NCBI RefSeq assembly: GCF_000010805.1
Contig: NC_012522.1
Span: 3,224,001-3,288,000 of the forward strand
Length of the DNA: 64,000 nt
DNA from: Rhodococcus opacus B4
Lineage (GTDB): Bacteria > Actinomycetota > Actinomycetes > Mycobacteriales > Mycobacteriaceae
Direction of reading: 5' to 3'
Below are positions 52,500-61,974 of the stretch, piece by piece. Both the position numbers and the translations under genes were made by a program. The number at the start of each line of letters is the position of its first letter. The first letter of the stretch is position 1. The notes under the pieces are model-generated. The model saw nothing but the letters and a program-made list of their open reading frames with translations, did not search any database and was not told the DNA's origin.

Positions 52500-53525
52500 A
52501 TGAACACACTCCTGCCCACCTCGATCGTCGGTAGCCTGCCCAAGCCCTCGTGGCTTTCGGAGCCAGAGAAGCTCTGGTCGCCGTGGAAGTTGCGAGACGA
52601 CGAACTGCGCGAAGGGAAACTCGACGCCCAGACGCTCGCAGCACATGAGCAGCGTCGCGCCGGGCTCGACATCATCAGCGATGGTGAACAGACGCGTCAG
52701 CATTTCGTGACCACGTTCATCGAGCACCTCAGTGGCGTTGACTTCGACCGGCGCGAGACCGTGCGAATTCGTGACCGTTACGATGCGAGCGTCCCGACGG
52801 TTGTCGGCGCGGTGAGCCGCGAAAAGTCAGTGTTCGCAGCGGATGCAACGCGTCTTCGAGCAGCGACCGACCGGCCGATCAAATGGGCCCTGCCCGGCCC
52901 TATGACAATGATCGACACGCTCTATGACGACCACTACAAGAGTCGCGAAACGCTCGCATGGGAGTTCGCGACAATCCTGAACCAAGAAGCAAGGGACTTG
53001 GAAGCGGCCGGCGTCGACATAATCCAGATCGATGAGCCCGCTTTCAACGTGTTCTTCGACGAACTGAAAGACTGGGGGGTAACGGCGCTCGAGCGTGCGA
53101 CCGAAGGGCTGAGCTGCGAAACTGCCGTTCACATCTGTTACGGCTACGGCATCAAAGCCAACACCGACTGGAAGGCAACGCTCGGGGCAGAGTGGCGCCA
53201 GTACGAAGAGTCGTTTCCACTGTTGCAACAGTCATCGATCGACATCGTGTCGCTGGAGAGCCACAATTCGCGGGTACCTGTCGACCTGATCGAACTGCTT
53301 CGGGGCAAGAAGGTCATGCTGGGTGCGATCGATGTGGCGAGCGACACCATCGAGACGCCCGAAGAGGTCGCCGCAACCCTTCGTCGCGCACTCCCGTTTG
53401 TTGACGCAGACAAGCTCTACCCGAGTACCAATTGCGGTATGGCGCCACTGGGCCGACGCGTCGCACGAGACAAGATGGTCGCGCTCGCCGCTGGGGCTGA
53501 ACTCCTGCGACGTGAGTTGTCCTAG
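52500..53525 (+). CDS. mesD: Core methionine synthase of the MesD type
   Basis: 341 residues, corresponding to only the C-terminal catalytic barrel of MetE. Motifs: LPTSIVGSLPKPSWL, DIISDGEQTRQHFVTTF, WALPGPMTMIDTLYDDHY, IDEPAFNVFF, Zn ligands in HICYGYG (His-x-Cys) near residue 218, LESHNSRV with the Glu, and PSTNCGMAPLG with the last Cys near 309. The lack of the MetE N-terminal folate-related domain and the adjacent DUF1852 gene identify MesD. It methylates homocysteine without folate or B12. ATG at 52500 follows GAAAGG. Confidence 0.88.
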   Translation: MNTLLPTSIVGSLPKPSWLSEPEKLWSPWKLRDDELREGKLDAQTLAAHEQRRAGLDIISDGEQTRQHFVTTFIEHLSGVDFDRRETVRIRDRYDASVPTVVGAVSREKSVFAADATRLRAATDRPIKWALPGPMTMIDTLYDDHYKSRETLAWEFATILNQEARDLEAAGVDIIQIDEPAFNVFFDELKDWGVTALERATEGLSCETAVHICYGYGIKANTDWKATLGAEWRQYEESFPLLQQSSIDIVSLESHNSRVPVDLIELLRGKKVMLGAIDVASDTIETPEEVAATLRRALPFVDADKLYPSTNCGMAPLGRRVARDKMVALAAGAELLRRELS

Positions 53526-53713
53526 CGACTCCGACGACTCGGCGGCACCCGAGTACGTGTGACATCGGCACTGCGGGATTGCCCGTGCTGCTGTGGATAG
53601 AACGGCTGGGTTCGTCAGTTCTGCGGCTACGTTATGGCCCTCCAGATAGAATTGATGTTTCGTAACGTCGCCGAAAGAGGCACTCAAAGCGGTTCCGGCG
53701 CAGCGGTTGTGGA

Positions 53714-54502
53714 TCAGCGGTCGGCGAAATACCGTGAGGACCGCGGCCGGTACGTGACGGTCGGGTAGCCGGTGACGGGATCGACGGCGACCCCAGCCCG
53801 CACGTTGTACACCTGCTCGACGAGGGCCTCGGTGATCACCTCGGCGGGGCGGCCGGCGGCCACGATGCGGCCGGCCTTCAGCACCACCACGCGGTCGCAG
53901 AACATCGCGGCCAGGTTGAGGTCGTGGAGGGCAATGTAACTGGTGAGGGGAAGTTCCGCCACCAGGGACAGGATGTCGAGCTGATGCTGGATGTCCAGGT
54001 GGTTGGTCGGTTCGTCGAGCAGCAGTTCGTCCGGTTCCTGTGCGAGGGCCCGCGCGATCTGGGCGCGCTGCCGCTCCCCACCGGACAGGGTGTGCCACAG
54101 TCGGTGCGACTTCGACGTCATGCAGGTGTGCTCGAGCGCCCGCTCGACGGCCGAGGTGTCCGCCGACTCGTCGCCGCCGAAGACCCCGCGGTGCGGTATC
54201 CGGCCGAGTCGGACCACGTCGAGCACGGTGATGTCGACCTCGGTGTCGGAATGCTGATCGACCATCGCCACCCGGCGCGCGATCTGCCGTCGTCGGAGGG
54301 TCCTGATGTCGGTGCCGTCGAGGAGGACACTGCCGGAGCCCGGTTCCGCGAGCCCGCTGAGCAGTCGCAGTAGCGAGGACTTGCCCGAGCCGTTGGGGCC
54401 GAGCAGTCCGATCGTTTCGCCGACGGCGGGATCCACGGATACCCCGTCGAGCACGAGGTGTCCGCCGCGGCTCCAGCCGAGGTTCTTCGCGTGCAACGTC
54501 AT
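53714..54502 (-). CDS. ABC transporter ATPase (BtuD/FepC-type)
   Basis: 262 residues: Walker A GLLGPNGSGKSSLLRLL near 33, Q-loop VDQHSDTEVD, signature LSGGERQRAQIARAL near 140, Walker B DELLLDEPTNHLD and switch His in ALHDLNLAAMF. Of the type that powers uptake of cobalamin or ferric siderophores. The ATG at 54502 overlaps the permease stop (ATGA). Because the operon lies behind a cobalamin riboswitch, corrinoid import is favoured over iron. An F420-0 or siderophore role is an alternative seen in annotations of this family. Confidence 0.9.
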   Translation of the reverse strand: MTLHAKNLGWSRGGHLVLDGVSVDPAVGETIGLLGPNGSGKSSLLRLLSGLAEPGSGSVLLDGTDIRTLRRRQIARRVAMVDQHSDTEVDITVLDVVRLGRIPHRGVFGGDESADTSAVERALEHTCMTSKSHRLWHTLSGGERQRAQIARALAQEPDELLLDEPTNHLDIQHQLDILSLVAELPLTSYIALHDLNLAAMFCDRVVVLKAGRIVAAGRPAEVITEALVEQVYNVRAGVAVDPVTGYPTVTYRPRSSRYFADR

Positions 54503-55554
54503 CGGCTGGTCCTCATGCGGAAGAGGATGACGGCGAAGGCCGGAACGCCGATCAGGGCGGTGACGACGCCGACGGGAACCTCTTGCGGTGCGAACACCGT
54601 GCGGGCGATCGCGTCCACCCACACCATGAAGACGGCACCGACCACGGCGGTGGTGGGGAGCAGCCGGCTGTGCCGGGGACCGACGAGGAACCGTGCGGCG
54701 TGCGGCAGGACCAGTCCGACGAACCCGATCGCGCCTGCGGCGCTCACCAGGGCGGCGGTGACGAGTGCGGTGATGGTCAGCAGGAGGATCCGAATCCATC
54801 GCACAGACACCCCGAGTGCGGCGGCCGCGGAGTTCCCGAACGTGAACGCGTCCAGCGCCGACGACTGGGTCAGGCACACCAGCAGTCCCACAAGAGTGAC
54901 TGCCCCGCACAGGGTGACGTCGGCCCAATCGGCACCGGAGAGCGAACCGAGCAGCCAGAACAGCACCCCGCGGGTCTGCTCGGCGTCTGCCGACGAGATC
55001 ACGATGAACGACGTCAACGCCGAGAACAGCTGCGTCCCAGCCACTCCCGCGAGCACCACCCGGGACGTACCGCCGCCTGCGCCGGCAGCGAGCAGCATCA
55101 CCAGGGCGAACGAGATCACCGCGCCCGCGAACGCTCCCGCCGACAGCGACACCGCGCCTGCACCGAGACCGAGGACCGCGACGAGCACCGCCCCGGTGGA
55201 CGCCCCCGACGAGATGCCGAGCACGAACGGATCGGCGAGCGGATTCCGCAACAGCGACTGCATGATCGCCCCGCACAGCGCGAGTCCCGCGCCGCAGACG
55301 GCGGCGAGGAGGGTGCGGGGCAGTCTCAGTTCCCAGACGATGCCCTCTTTGATGCGGCTGATGTCGGTGGCGCCGAATCCGAGGCGCTCGAACACAACCG
55401 CGTAGACGTCGCCGACGGACAGGCTGGCGGGTCCGATCGTGATGACGACGGCGATCGACGCCGCCAGTACGGCGAGCCCGCCGAGCAGGCATGCCCCGAG
55501 CAGCGGCCGGGAGTCGAACCGTGTGGCCACCACGGTCAGTTCGCCAGTCCCCAC
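54499..55554 (-). CDS. FecCD/BtuC-type permease
   Basis: 351 residues with about nine to ten helices typical of BtuC/FecCD permeases (LPRTLLAAVCGAGLALCGAI, NPLADPFVLGISSGAS, AAGAIGFVGLVLPHAAR and FAPQEVPVGVVTALIG). The start is uncertain: a GTG at 55554 overlaps the binding-protein gene by 19 nt, and further GTG codons follow within nine codons. Inner-membrane channel of the importer, translated in one operon with the binding protein and ATPase. Confidence 0.88.
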   Translation of the reverse strand: MGTGELTVVATRFDSRPLLGACLLGGLAVLAASIAVVITIGPASLSVGDVYAVVFERLGFGATDISRIKEGIVWELRLPRTLLAAVCGAGLALCGAIMQSLLRNPLADPFVLGISSGASTGAVLVAVLGLGAGAVSLSAGAFAGAVISFALVMLLAAGAGGGTSRVVLAGVAGTQLFSALTSFIVISSADAEQTRGVLFWLLGSLSGADWADVTLCGAVTLVGLLVCLTQSSALDAFTFGNSAAAALGVSVRWIRILLLTITALVTAALVSAAGAIGFVGLVLPHAARFLVGPRHSRLLPTTAVVGAVFMVWVDAIARTVFAPQEVPVGVVTALIGVPAFAVILFRMRTSR

Positions 55555-56576
55555 TGCTTCAGCGCGGCCGCGGTCTTCTCCACCCCGTCGATGGTGCGGA
55601 TCGACGGGTTCAGGTCGGCGCCGTTGACCACGATGTACCGCTTGTCGCGGACGGCGGCGAGCCGCTGGGTGACCGGGTTCGATTCGAGGAACGCGATCTT
55701 GCTGTCGAGAGCGTCACCGTCGATGCTGCGGCGACTCAGGTCCGCGAGGACGAGGGCGGTCGGGTCGCGGTCGAGGACGCTCTCCCAGCTGACCTGGGGC
55801 CATTCGTTGGTGGTGTCGGCGAAGATATTGTCGGCGCCGACGGAGTTGGTGATGATGCCCGAGGATCCGCAGCAGCCCGCCATGTACGGAGTGTTGGTGT
55901 CGGCGAACCAGTACGCGAGGGAGACGCCGGACGCCTCGACCTCCCGCGACGCGGCGTCGAATCGCTGCTGCAGTTCCGCGACGAACTGCTCGCCGCGGTC
56001 GCGGACGTCGAAGATGGCGGCGAGTTCGCGGATCTCCTTGTAGACGGTGTCGATGCGCAGCGGTTCGGTGCGTGCCCCGTCCGCATTCACGCTCTCGTCC
56101 GTCTTGCCGTCGCAGTCGGTGGGCGAGAGGTAGCTGGGGACGCCGAGTTGGTCGAACTGGTTCCGGTCGGCGACACCGCCCGGACCGAGAGTGCCGCCGA
56201 ACGAGGCCGACACGAAGTCGGGTTCGGTGTCGAGGACCACCTCGAACGACGGCTTGTTGTCGGCGAGCCGCGGAACCTTCACGTTGTCTTCGGCCAGGTT
56301 GTCGCGGATAGGGTCGGTCCAGGTGGCGGTTCCCACCATCCGGTCGGCAAGGCCGAGGGAGAGCAGGATCTCGGTCGAGCCCTGGTTGAGCGACACCGCT
56401 CGTTGCGGCGGGGCGTCGATGGTGACGGTGTGCCCGCAGTTTTCGATGGTCATCGGAAAGCTCGAGGACGCCGAGGCCTTCTCGGGCGCCGGTGCGTCGG
56501 ACGACGACGAGCATGCCGAGACCAGAAGGGCCGAGCCGGCAGTGAGGGCGGCGAGGTGCCGCCAAGACGTGCGCAT
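55536..56576 (-). CDS. Corrinoid-type substrate-binding lipoprotein (BtuF-like)
   Basis: 346 residues. Lipoprotein signal with lipobox LVSAC near residue 20 and a Ser-rich linker (SSSSDAPAPEKASASSS), then a class-III periplasmic-binding-protein fold (AVSLNQGSTEILLSLGLADRM, TEPDFVSASF, WESVLDRDPTALVLADLS). ATG at 56576 follows GAAGGAG. It is anchored outside the inner membrane and delivers the ligand to the permease. First gene of the operon, 30-170 nt after a cobalamin riboswitch. Confidence 0.88.
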   Translation of the reverse strand: MRTSWRHLAALTAGSALLVSACSSSSDAPAPEKASASSSFPMTIENCGHTVTIDAPPQRAVSLNQGSTEILLSLGLADRMVGTATWTDPIRDNLAEDNVKVPRLADNKPSFEVVLDTEPDFVSASFGGTLGPGGVADRNQFDQLGVPSYLSPTDCDGKTDESVNADGARTEPLRIDTVYKEIRELAAIFDVRDRGEQFVAELQQRFDAASREVEASGVSLAYWFADTNTPYMAGCCGSSGIITNSVGADNIFADTTNEWPQVSWESVLDRDPTALVLADLSRRSIDGDALDSKIAFLESNPVTQRLAAVRDKRYIVVNGADLNPSIRTIDGVEKTAAALKQWGLAN

Positions 56577-56604
56577 GAAGAGCGAACTCCTTCATCAGGG
56601 CCCA

Positions 56605-56745
56605 GTCGCGGAGCCGAGGATCGTCACAACTCGATCGACGAGTAGTCGGACTCCGAACCAAAGGGTTCGTTACCGTTGCGCGTCAGCCCCGGATTTCCAC
56701 CGGGTTCCCTCGCCGATCCTGGCCGCATGGACGGCCTCGGACACC
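56605..56745 (-). ncRNA. Cobalamin riboswitch upstream of the BtuFCD-like importer
   Basis: On the minus strand the core reads GAGGGAACCCGGTGGAAATC, then CGGGGCTGACGCGCAACGGTAAC (about 56710-56667), followed by a GGTTCGGAGTCCGACTACTC segment. This is the compact actinobacterial cobalamin-riboswitch pattern (GGAA-CCGGTGAAAATCCGG-GCTGACCCGCAACGGT). It ends ~30 nt before the binding-protein start. Boundaries approximate. Confidence 0.82.
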
Positions 56746-56835
56746 ATATACGGCGGTCACAGACATGTGTGGGTGCGCCCCGGGGTCAGGAGACGGTGAT
56801 GCCCACGCGCTGACCCCGGGACGCAGTTCGTGGGG

Positions 56836-57960
56836 TCAGGCGACGACAGAGCGTTGCGCGACGCCGGTGTACTCCGACAGCGGGCGGATCAGGGCGTTCG
56901 ATTCTCCCTGCTCGATGATGTGGGCGGTCCACCCGGTGATGCGGCTCATCACGAAGATGGGGGTGAACACCTCGATGTCGAAGCCCATCAGGTAGTAGGC
57001 GGGCCCGGTGGGGAAGTCGAGGTTCGGTTTGATTCCGGTGGCCTCGTTCATCGTCTTCTCGAGGATCTCGTACATCTGCACCCACCTGTCGCCGTCGGTG
57101 CGGGCGGCGACGTCGAGGAAAGCCTGCTTCATGGTGGGAACGCGGGAGTCGCCGTTCTTGTAGACGCGGTGCCCGAAACCCATCACCTTGTCCTTGGCGG
57201 CGAGCTTGCCAAGCAGCCACTGCTCGGCGAGGGCGGGGTCGCCGATCTCGAGCATGTGATGCATGACGGCCTCATTGGCGCCGCCGTGCAGCGGCCCCTT
57301 CAGTGCCCCGATGGCGGCGGTGACGGCGCTGTAAATGTCCGACAGCGTCGAGGTCACCACCCGCGCGGCGAAGGTGGACGCGTTGAAGGAGTGCTCAGCG
57401 TAGAGGATCAGCGACACCTCGAACGCCTTGACCAGCTCCGGGGCCGGCACCTCCCCGAAGCACATGTGCAGGAAGTTCTCCGCGAACCCCAGATGACTGT
57501 GCGGGGCGATCGGGTCGAGGCCGCGGCGGCGGCGGTGATCGGCGGCAACGATGGTCGGCAGCACCGCCATCATCCGCAACGCCTTGGCCCGGTTGGCGTT
57601 TGGAGTGTTGTCGTCCTCTTCAGGGTCCTCGGCGCCGAGGTAGCTGATCGCGGTGCGCACCACATCCATCGGGTGGCAGTTCTCCGGCAGCTTCGTCACC
57701 AGCGACAGCAGCGACCGATCGGCCCGGCGGGCGGCCCGCTCACGCTGGGTGAACAGGGCCAGCTGCGCGTCGGTGGGCAGTTCCCCGTTCCACAGCAGAT
57801 ACGCGACCTGCTCGAAGCTGCAATGTGCCGCCAGATCCTGCACCGCGTAGCCGCGGTAGGTCAGCGAATTGGTCTCCGGCACCACCTTCGAGATGGCGGT
57901 GGTGTCGACGACGACACCGGCCAGCCCCTTGTAGATGGTGGGTATCGCGGTTTCGGTCAT
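56836..57960 (-). CDS. prpC: 2-methylcitrate synthase
   Basis: 374 residues of the citrate synthase family: YKGLAGVVVDTTAISKVVPE near the N-terminus, YRGYAVQDLAAHCSFEQVAYLLW, GPLHGGANEAV with the first catalytic His, MGFGHRVYKNGDSR with the second His, and RITGWTAHIIEQ with the catalytic-region residues near the C-terminus. The prpD-prpB-prpC order and the promoter regulator identify it as the 2-methylcitrate enzyme joining propionyl-CoA and oxaloacetate. Its ATG overlaps the prpB stop by one base (TGATG). Confidence 0.94.
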   Translation of the reverse strand: MTETAIPTIYKGLAGVVVDTTAISKVVPETNSLTYRGYAVQDLAAHCSFEQVAYLLWNGELPTDAQLALFTQRERAARRADRSLLSLVTKLPENCHPMDVVRTAISYLGAEDPEEDDNTPNANRAKALRMMAVLPTIVAADHRRRRGLDPIAPHSHLGFAENFLHMCFGEVPAPELVKAFEVSLILYAEHSFNASTFAARVVTSTLSDIYSAVTAAIGALKGPLHGGANEAVMHHMLEIGDPALAEQWLLGKLAAKDKVMGFGHRVYKNGDSRVPTMKQAFLDVAARTDGDRWVQMYEILEKTMNEATGIKPNLDFPTGPAYYLMGFDIEVFTPIFVMSRITGWTAHIIEQGESNALIRPLSEYTGVAQRSVVA

Positions 57961-58898
57961 CACTGGCTCCCCGTGAGTGTGAAGTTGAAGACTCCGGAAT
58001 CGAACTCGTTGTAGCGCTCGTACTCGAGCACCTCGTACAGACGCGACCGGGTCTGCATCCGGCCGAGCAACCCCTCCTGGGTTCCCTTGTCGTGGATCTC
58101 GCGCAGCCCGGCCTCGATCGCACCCATCGCCAACCGCAAAGTCGTGACCGGGTAGATCACGGCGTTGTAGCCAATGTCCTGCAGCGTCTGCGCCGGGATC
58201 AACTCGGATTTGCCGAATTCGGTCATGTTCGCAAGCAGCGGAATGTCGACGGCCGCCCGGAACTTCGCGAATTCCTCCTCGGTGTGCAGGGCCTCGGTGA
58301 AGATCAGGTCGGCCCCGGCAGCGGCGTACGCCTCGGCCCGCTCGATCGCGTCGTCGATGCCGACTCTGCCGGAGGCGGACATGTCGTCGATCCCGGCGGC
58401 GTCGGTGCGGGCGCAGATGACGAAGTTCGGATCCCGCCGGGCGGACACCGCGGCCCGCAGTCGGCGCACCATCTCATCGATCGGCACGATCGCCTTGCCG
58501 TCGAGGTGACCGCACCGCTTGGGGTTGACCTGATCCTCGAGGTGCAGGCCCGCGATACCCGCGTCCTCGAAGGCGAGGACGGTGCGAGCTGCGGACATCG
58601 GCTCACCGAATCCGGTGTCGGCGTCGACGAGGACGGGAAGGTCCGTGACCCCGGCGATCTGAGCGCTGTGTGCCATCACCTCGGTGAGCGTGGTCAACCC
58701 GATGTCGGGCAGTCCGAGGCCGGCGGAGAACGCACCACCGGAGACGTAGACGCCCTCGAATCCGATCTCCTGGATGAGCTTCGCGGTCAGCGGGTTGATC
58801 GCTCCCGGCAGCCGGGTGATGCCCTCCGACGTCAGGCTCGCCCGGAAGGCTGCGCGCTTGTCGGCCGCGGACGTCGCGGCGGCGATGAGGCCGGCCAT
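57960..58898 (-). CDS. prpB: 2-methylisocitrate lyase
   Basis: 312 residues of the isocitrate lyase/PEP mutase family. It shows FEGVYVSGGAFSAGLGLPDIG, LVDADTGFGEP (metal Asp), HLEDQVNPKRCGHLDGKAI with the KRCGH catalytic motif, FVICARTDA and ADLIFTEAL. It cleaves 2-methylisocitrate to succinate and pyruvate. The ATG at 58898 overlaps the prpD stop by one base, so prpD, prpB and prpC are translationally coupled. Confidence 0.95.
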   Translation of the reverse strand: MAGLIAAATSAADKRAAFRASLTSEGITRLPGAINPLTAKLIQEIGFEGVYVSGGAFSAGLGLPDIGLTTLTEVMAHSAQIAGVTDLPVLVDADTGFGEPMSAARTVLAFEDAGIAGLHLEDQVNPKRCGHLDGKAIVPIDEMVRRLRAAVSARRDPNFVICARTDAAGIDDMSASGRVGIDDAIERAEAYAAAGADLIFTEALHTEEEFAKFRAAVDIPLLANMTEFGKSELIPAQTLQDIGYNAVIYPVTTLRLAMGAIEAGLREIHDKGTQEGLLGRMQTRSRLYEVLEYERYNEFDSGVFNFTLTGSQ

Positions 58899-60400
58899 CA
58901 GAAGAGACCCTTCGGCGACTTCGGCGAGCGACCCAGCACCTCGTCCGACACCGTGAAGGTGAGCTGGTCCAGCTCGTCGGCCTTCAGCTCGGGGGTGCGT
59001 TGCGCTGCGTCGAGGAAGCGGTCCTGCTCGGCCTGCGCAACGACACCCTCGGCGAGGGTGCGGAACTTCGCGATGTACTGGTCACGCGCGAACGGCCGGG
59101 CGCCGAGCGGGTGGGCGTCGGCGACGGCGAGTTCGTCGACGATCACCTCACCGCTCTTCAGGGTGATCTCGGCGCGGGCGCCGAAGGCCTTCTCGTTCGG
59201 GTCGGTGGAGTGGTAGCGGCGGGTCCACTCCGGGTCCTCGGCGGTGGAGATCTTCCTCCACAGCTCGATCGTGTCGGGACGCTGCGCCCGCTCGGGGGCG
59301 TAGGAGCGTTCGTGGTGCCAGGTGCCGTCCTGCAGCGCGACCGCGAAGATATACATGATCGAGTGGTCGAGCGTTTCGCGCGACGCCTTGGGATCGAACT
59401 TCTGCGGGTCGTTCGAGCCGGTGCCGATCACGTAGTGGGTGTGGTGGCTGGTGTGCAGCACGATCGACGCGATCTGGTCCAGGTCTCCGATGCGCTCGCG
59501 CATGCGGCATGCGAGGTCGATCGGGGCCTGGCTCTGGTACTCGGCCGAGTGCTCCTTGGTGTAGGTGTCGAGGATGCCGCGCTTGGCCTCGCCGGGACCG
59601 GGCAGCGGCACGTTGTACTCCGCCTTCGGGCCGCCGAGCAGCCACGCGATGACCCCGTCCTCGCCCTCCCAGATCGGCGACGGCGCCCCCTCGCCGCGCA
59701 ATGCCCGGTCCACGGCCTCGACGGCCATCTTGCCCGCGAAGGCCGGCGCGTACGCCTTCCAGCTGGAGATCTCGCCCTTGCGCGACTGACGGGTGGCGGT
59801 GGTGGTGTGCAGGGCCTGGCCGATCGCCTGGTAGACGGTGTCGGTGTCGAGGCCCAGCAGGGTGCCGATCCCGGCGGCCGCAGAGGGGCCGAGATGCGCG
59901 ACGTGGTCGATCTTGTGCTCGTGCAGGCAGACGGCACGGACCAGGTCGACCTGGATCTCGTAGCCGGTGGCCAGACCGCGGATCAGGTCGTTGCCGTTAC
60001 GGCCCGTGTGCTGCGCGACCGCGAGGATCGACGGGATGTTGTCACCGGGGTGCGAGTATTCGGCGGCGAGGAACGTGTCGTGGAAGTCGAGCTCCCGCAC
60101 CGCGACGCCGTTCGCCCACGCCGCCCACTCGGGCGAGAAGGTGCCACCGACACCGAACACGGTCGATCCGGGGCTGTACGGATGTGCCTGCGCCTGCGCC
60201 CGCGCGTTGGCAACCGGGCGGCGGGTCAGGGAGGCCGCGGCAACGGCAGCGTTGTCGATGATCCGGTTGACGATCATCTCCGCGGTGTCCGCAGGCACCT
60301 CGACGGGGTCGGTGGCGACCTCGGCGATCTTCCACGCCAGGTGCTCCTCGCGCGGGAAGTCCTCGGCGGAGCGGTGCGTGCGTACGAGATGGGTCTTCAC
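58898..60400 (-). CDS. prpD: 2-methylcitrate dehydratase
   Basis: 500 residues of the MmgE/PrpD family: [80 protein letters not shown] and [20 protein letters not shown]. Iron-sulfur-independent dehydratase that converts 2-methylcitrate to 2-methyl-cis-aconitate. A GTG at 60400 follows GGAGGAACACCT and gives the usual length; an ATG six codons earlier lacks a site. First gene of prpDBC, divergent from prpR. Confidence 0.95.
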   Translation of the reverse strand: MKTHLVRTHRSAEDFPREEHLAWKIAEVATDPVEVPADTAEMIVNRIIDNAAVAAASLTRRPVANARAQAQAHPYSPGSTVFGVGGTFSPEWAAWANGVAVRELDFHDTFLAAEYSHPGDNIPSILAVAQHTGRNGNDLIRGLATGYEIQVDLVRAVCLHEHKIDHVAHLGPSAAAGIGTLLGLDTDTVYQAIGQALHTTTATRQSRKGEISSWKAYAPAFAGKMAVEAVDRALRGEGAPSPIWEGEDGVIAWLLGGPKAEYNVPLPGPGEAKRGILDTYTKEHSAEYQSQAPIDLACRMRERIGDLDQIASIVLHTSHHTHYVIGTGSNDPQKFDPKASRETLDHSIMYIFAVALQDGTWHHERSYAPERAQRPDTIELWRKISTAEDPEWTRRYHSTDPNEKAFGARAEITLKSGEVIVDELAVADAHPLGARPFARDQYIAKFRTLAEGVVAQAEQDRFLDAAQRTPELKADELDQLTFTVSDEVLGRSPKSPKGLF

Positions 60401-60552
60401 AGGTGTTCCTCCGGGCATCGTTGAGCTGTCTCGCTTTCGCACGCTACACAGACGCATCGACCAGCGAAATACGCCGCAAATGCCTACTTTTGCGGATCGG
60501 ATCCTGCAAATCTGCGAACTTTGCGTAATCAGCGGGTGCTACCTTTTCGGGT
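60401..60552. promoter_or_regulatory. Divergent prpD/prpR control region with TTTGC/GCAAA motifs
   Basis: CGCAAA (60475-60480), TTTGCGG (60489-60495), TGCAAA (60505-60510) and TTTGCG (60520-60525) occur within 50 nt. The mycobacterial PrpR and the related RamB recognise TTTGCAAA-like sites, so these are probable PrpR boxes between the divergent promoters. Confidence 0.6.
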
Positions 60553-61974
60553 ATGCAGAAGATGTATGCCGGTGGTCGGCTTCGGCGGCTGCGCGAGGAG
60601 CGCGGGCTGACACAGTCGGCGCTCGCGAAAACGCTCGGGCTGTCCACCAGCTACGTCAATCAGCTCGAAAACGACCAACGCCCGCTGACGGTCCCGGTGC
60701 TGCTGCGCCTGAATGCCGACCTCGATCTCGACATGTCGTTCTTCGCCGCCGACACCGACGCCCGGCTGCTGGCCGACCTGCAGGAGGTGTTCGGGGAGAA
60801 CCCCGAGGCCGCCGACCTGTCCACCACCGACATCGACGAACTCATCTCCCGAGTCCCGGCCGCAGCCCGGGTACTTGTCGGGTTGCACCGGAGGCTACGC
60901 GGCGCCACGGCGCAACTCGAGCAGTTCTCCACCGGCGTCGACGGCACACTGGCGGACCCGTCGACCGCGATGCCCTACGAGGATGTCCGCGACTTCTTCT
61001 ACGACCAGCGCAACCACATCCCCGAACTCGACATCGCCGCCGAAAACCTGTTCACCTCCCGGGATTTGACCCTCGGCGGAATGGATCTGCAACTGAGCCG
61101 GCTGCTGCACGACGAACACGACATCACCGTCACCATCCGCACCGACGACCCCGACCGGCCCGGCCCGAAACGCACCTTCGACCCGCAGACCCGGGTGCTG
61201 ACCCTCGCCCGGCGGCTCGCACCCGGACAACGCGCGTTCCAACTCGCCACCCAGCTGGCGTTTCTCACTCAGGCCGAGACGATCGACCGGATCGTCACCC
61301 GGACGGAATCGCTGCCGGCCCAGTCGAGGGACCTCGCCCGGATCGGGCTCGCGAACTACTTCGCCGGCGCCCTGATCCTGCCCTACACCCCGTTCCTGGC
61401 CTCCGCGGAAGCACTGCGCTACGACATCGACCTGCTGTCGATGAAATTCGAGGTCGGCTTCGAAACCATCTGCCACCGCCTCTCCACCCTGCAACGCCGC
61501 GGCCAGCGCGGGGTGCCGTTCTTCTTCGTCCGCACCGACCGCGCCGGCAACATCTCCAAACGCCAATCCGCCACCGCCTTCCACTTCTCCAGGGTCGGCG
61601 GCAGCTGCCCACTGTGGGTGGTACACGACGCATTCGCCACCCCGGGCCGGATCCGTACCCAGATCGCGCAGATGCCCGACGGGCGCTCCTACCTGTGGCT
61701 CGCCCGCACCACCGACGAGAGCACCCCCGGCTACCTTGCGCAGAAGCGGGACTTCGCGATCGGCCTGGGCTGCGACCTCACCTACGCGAGCAAACTCGTC
61801 TACTCCCACGGCCTGCAGATCGACGACCCGTCCACCGCCGTCCCCATCGGCCCCGGTTGCAAGGTCTGCGAGCGCGCAGGCTGCGCCCAACGCGCCTTCC
61901 CTCAACTCGGACGCACCATCAACGTCGACGAGAACAGCGCAGCCACCATCCCCTACACCCCCGGCGCCCGCTGA
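60553..61974 (+). CDS. prpR: PrpR/RamB-type short-chain acyl-CoA regulator
   Basis: 473 residues. XRE-type helix-turn-helix at about 5-62 (RLRRLREERGLTQSALAKTL, STSYVNQLENDQRPLTVPVL). The middle is an IrrE/DUF955-like domain that binds acyl-CoA in this family (ARIGLANYFAGALILPYTPF, EVGFETICHRLSTLQRRG). The C-terminal domain carries the three Cys of GCKVCERAGCAQRAFP, which bind a 4Fe-4S cluster in mycobacterial PrpR. It activates prpDC in response to propionyl-CoA. ATG at 60553 (a second ATG is at 60562). Divergent from prpD. Confidence 0.92.
   Translation: MQKMYAGGRLRRLREERGLTQSALAKTLGLSTSYVNQLENDQRPLTVPVLLRLNADLDLDMSFFAADTDARLLADLQEVFGENPEAADLSTTDIDELISRVPAAARVLVGLHRRLRGATAQLEQFSTGVDGTLADPSTAMPYEDVRDFFYDQRNHIPELDIAAENLFTSRDLTLGGMDLQLSRLLHDEHDITVTIRTDDPDRPGPKRTFDPQTRVLTLARRLAPGQRAFQLATQLAFLTQAETIDRIVTRTESLPAQSRDLARIGLANYFAGALILPYTPFLASAEALRYDIDLLSMKFEVGFETICHRLSTLQRRGQRGVPFFFVRTDRAGNISKRQSATAFHFSRVGGSCPLWVVHDAFATPGRIRTQIAQMPDGRSYLWLARTTDESTPGYLAQKRDFAIGLGCDLTYASKLVYSHGLQIDDPSTAVPIGPGCKVCERAGCAQRAFPQLGRTINVDENSAATIPYTPGAR

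Noticed and set aside
54583-56043. 486-codon open frame antisense to the importer genes
   Set aside because: Arg/Gln/Gly-rich shadow; the FecCD permease is clear on the other strand.
59000-60424. 474-codon open frame antisense to prpD
   Set aside because: Arg/Gly/Val-rich mirror of a high-GC gene with no domain; prpD on the other strand is certain.
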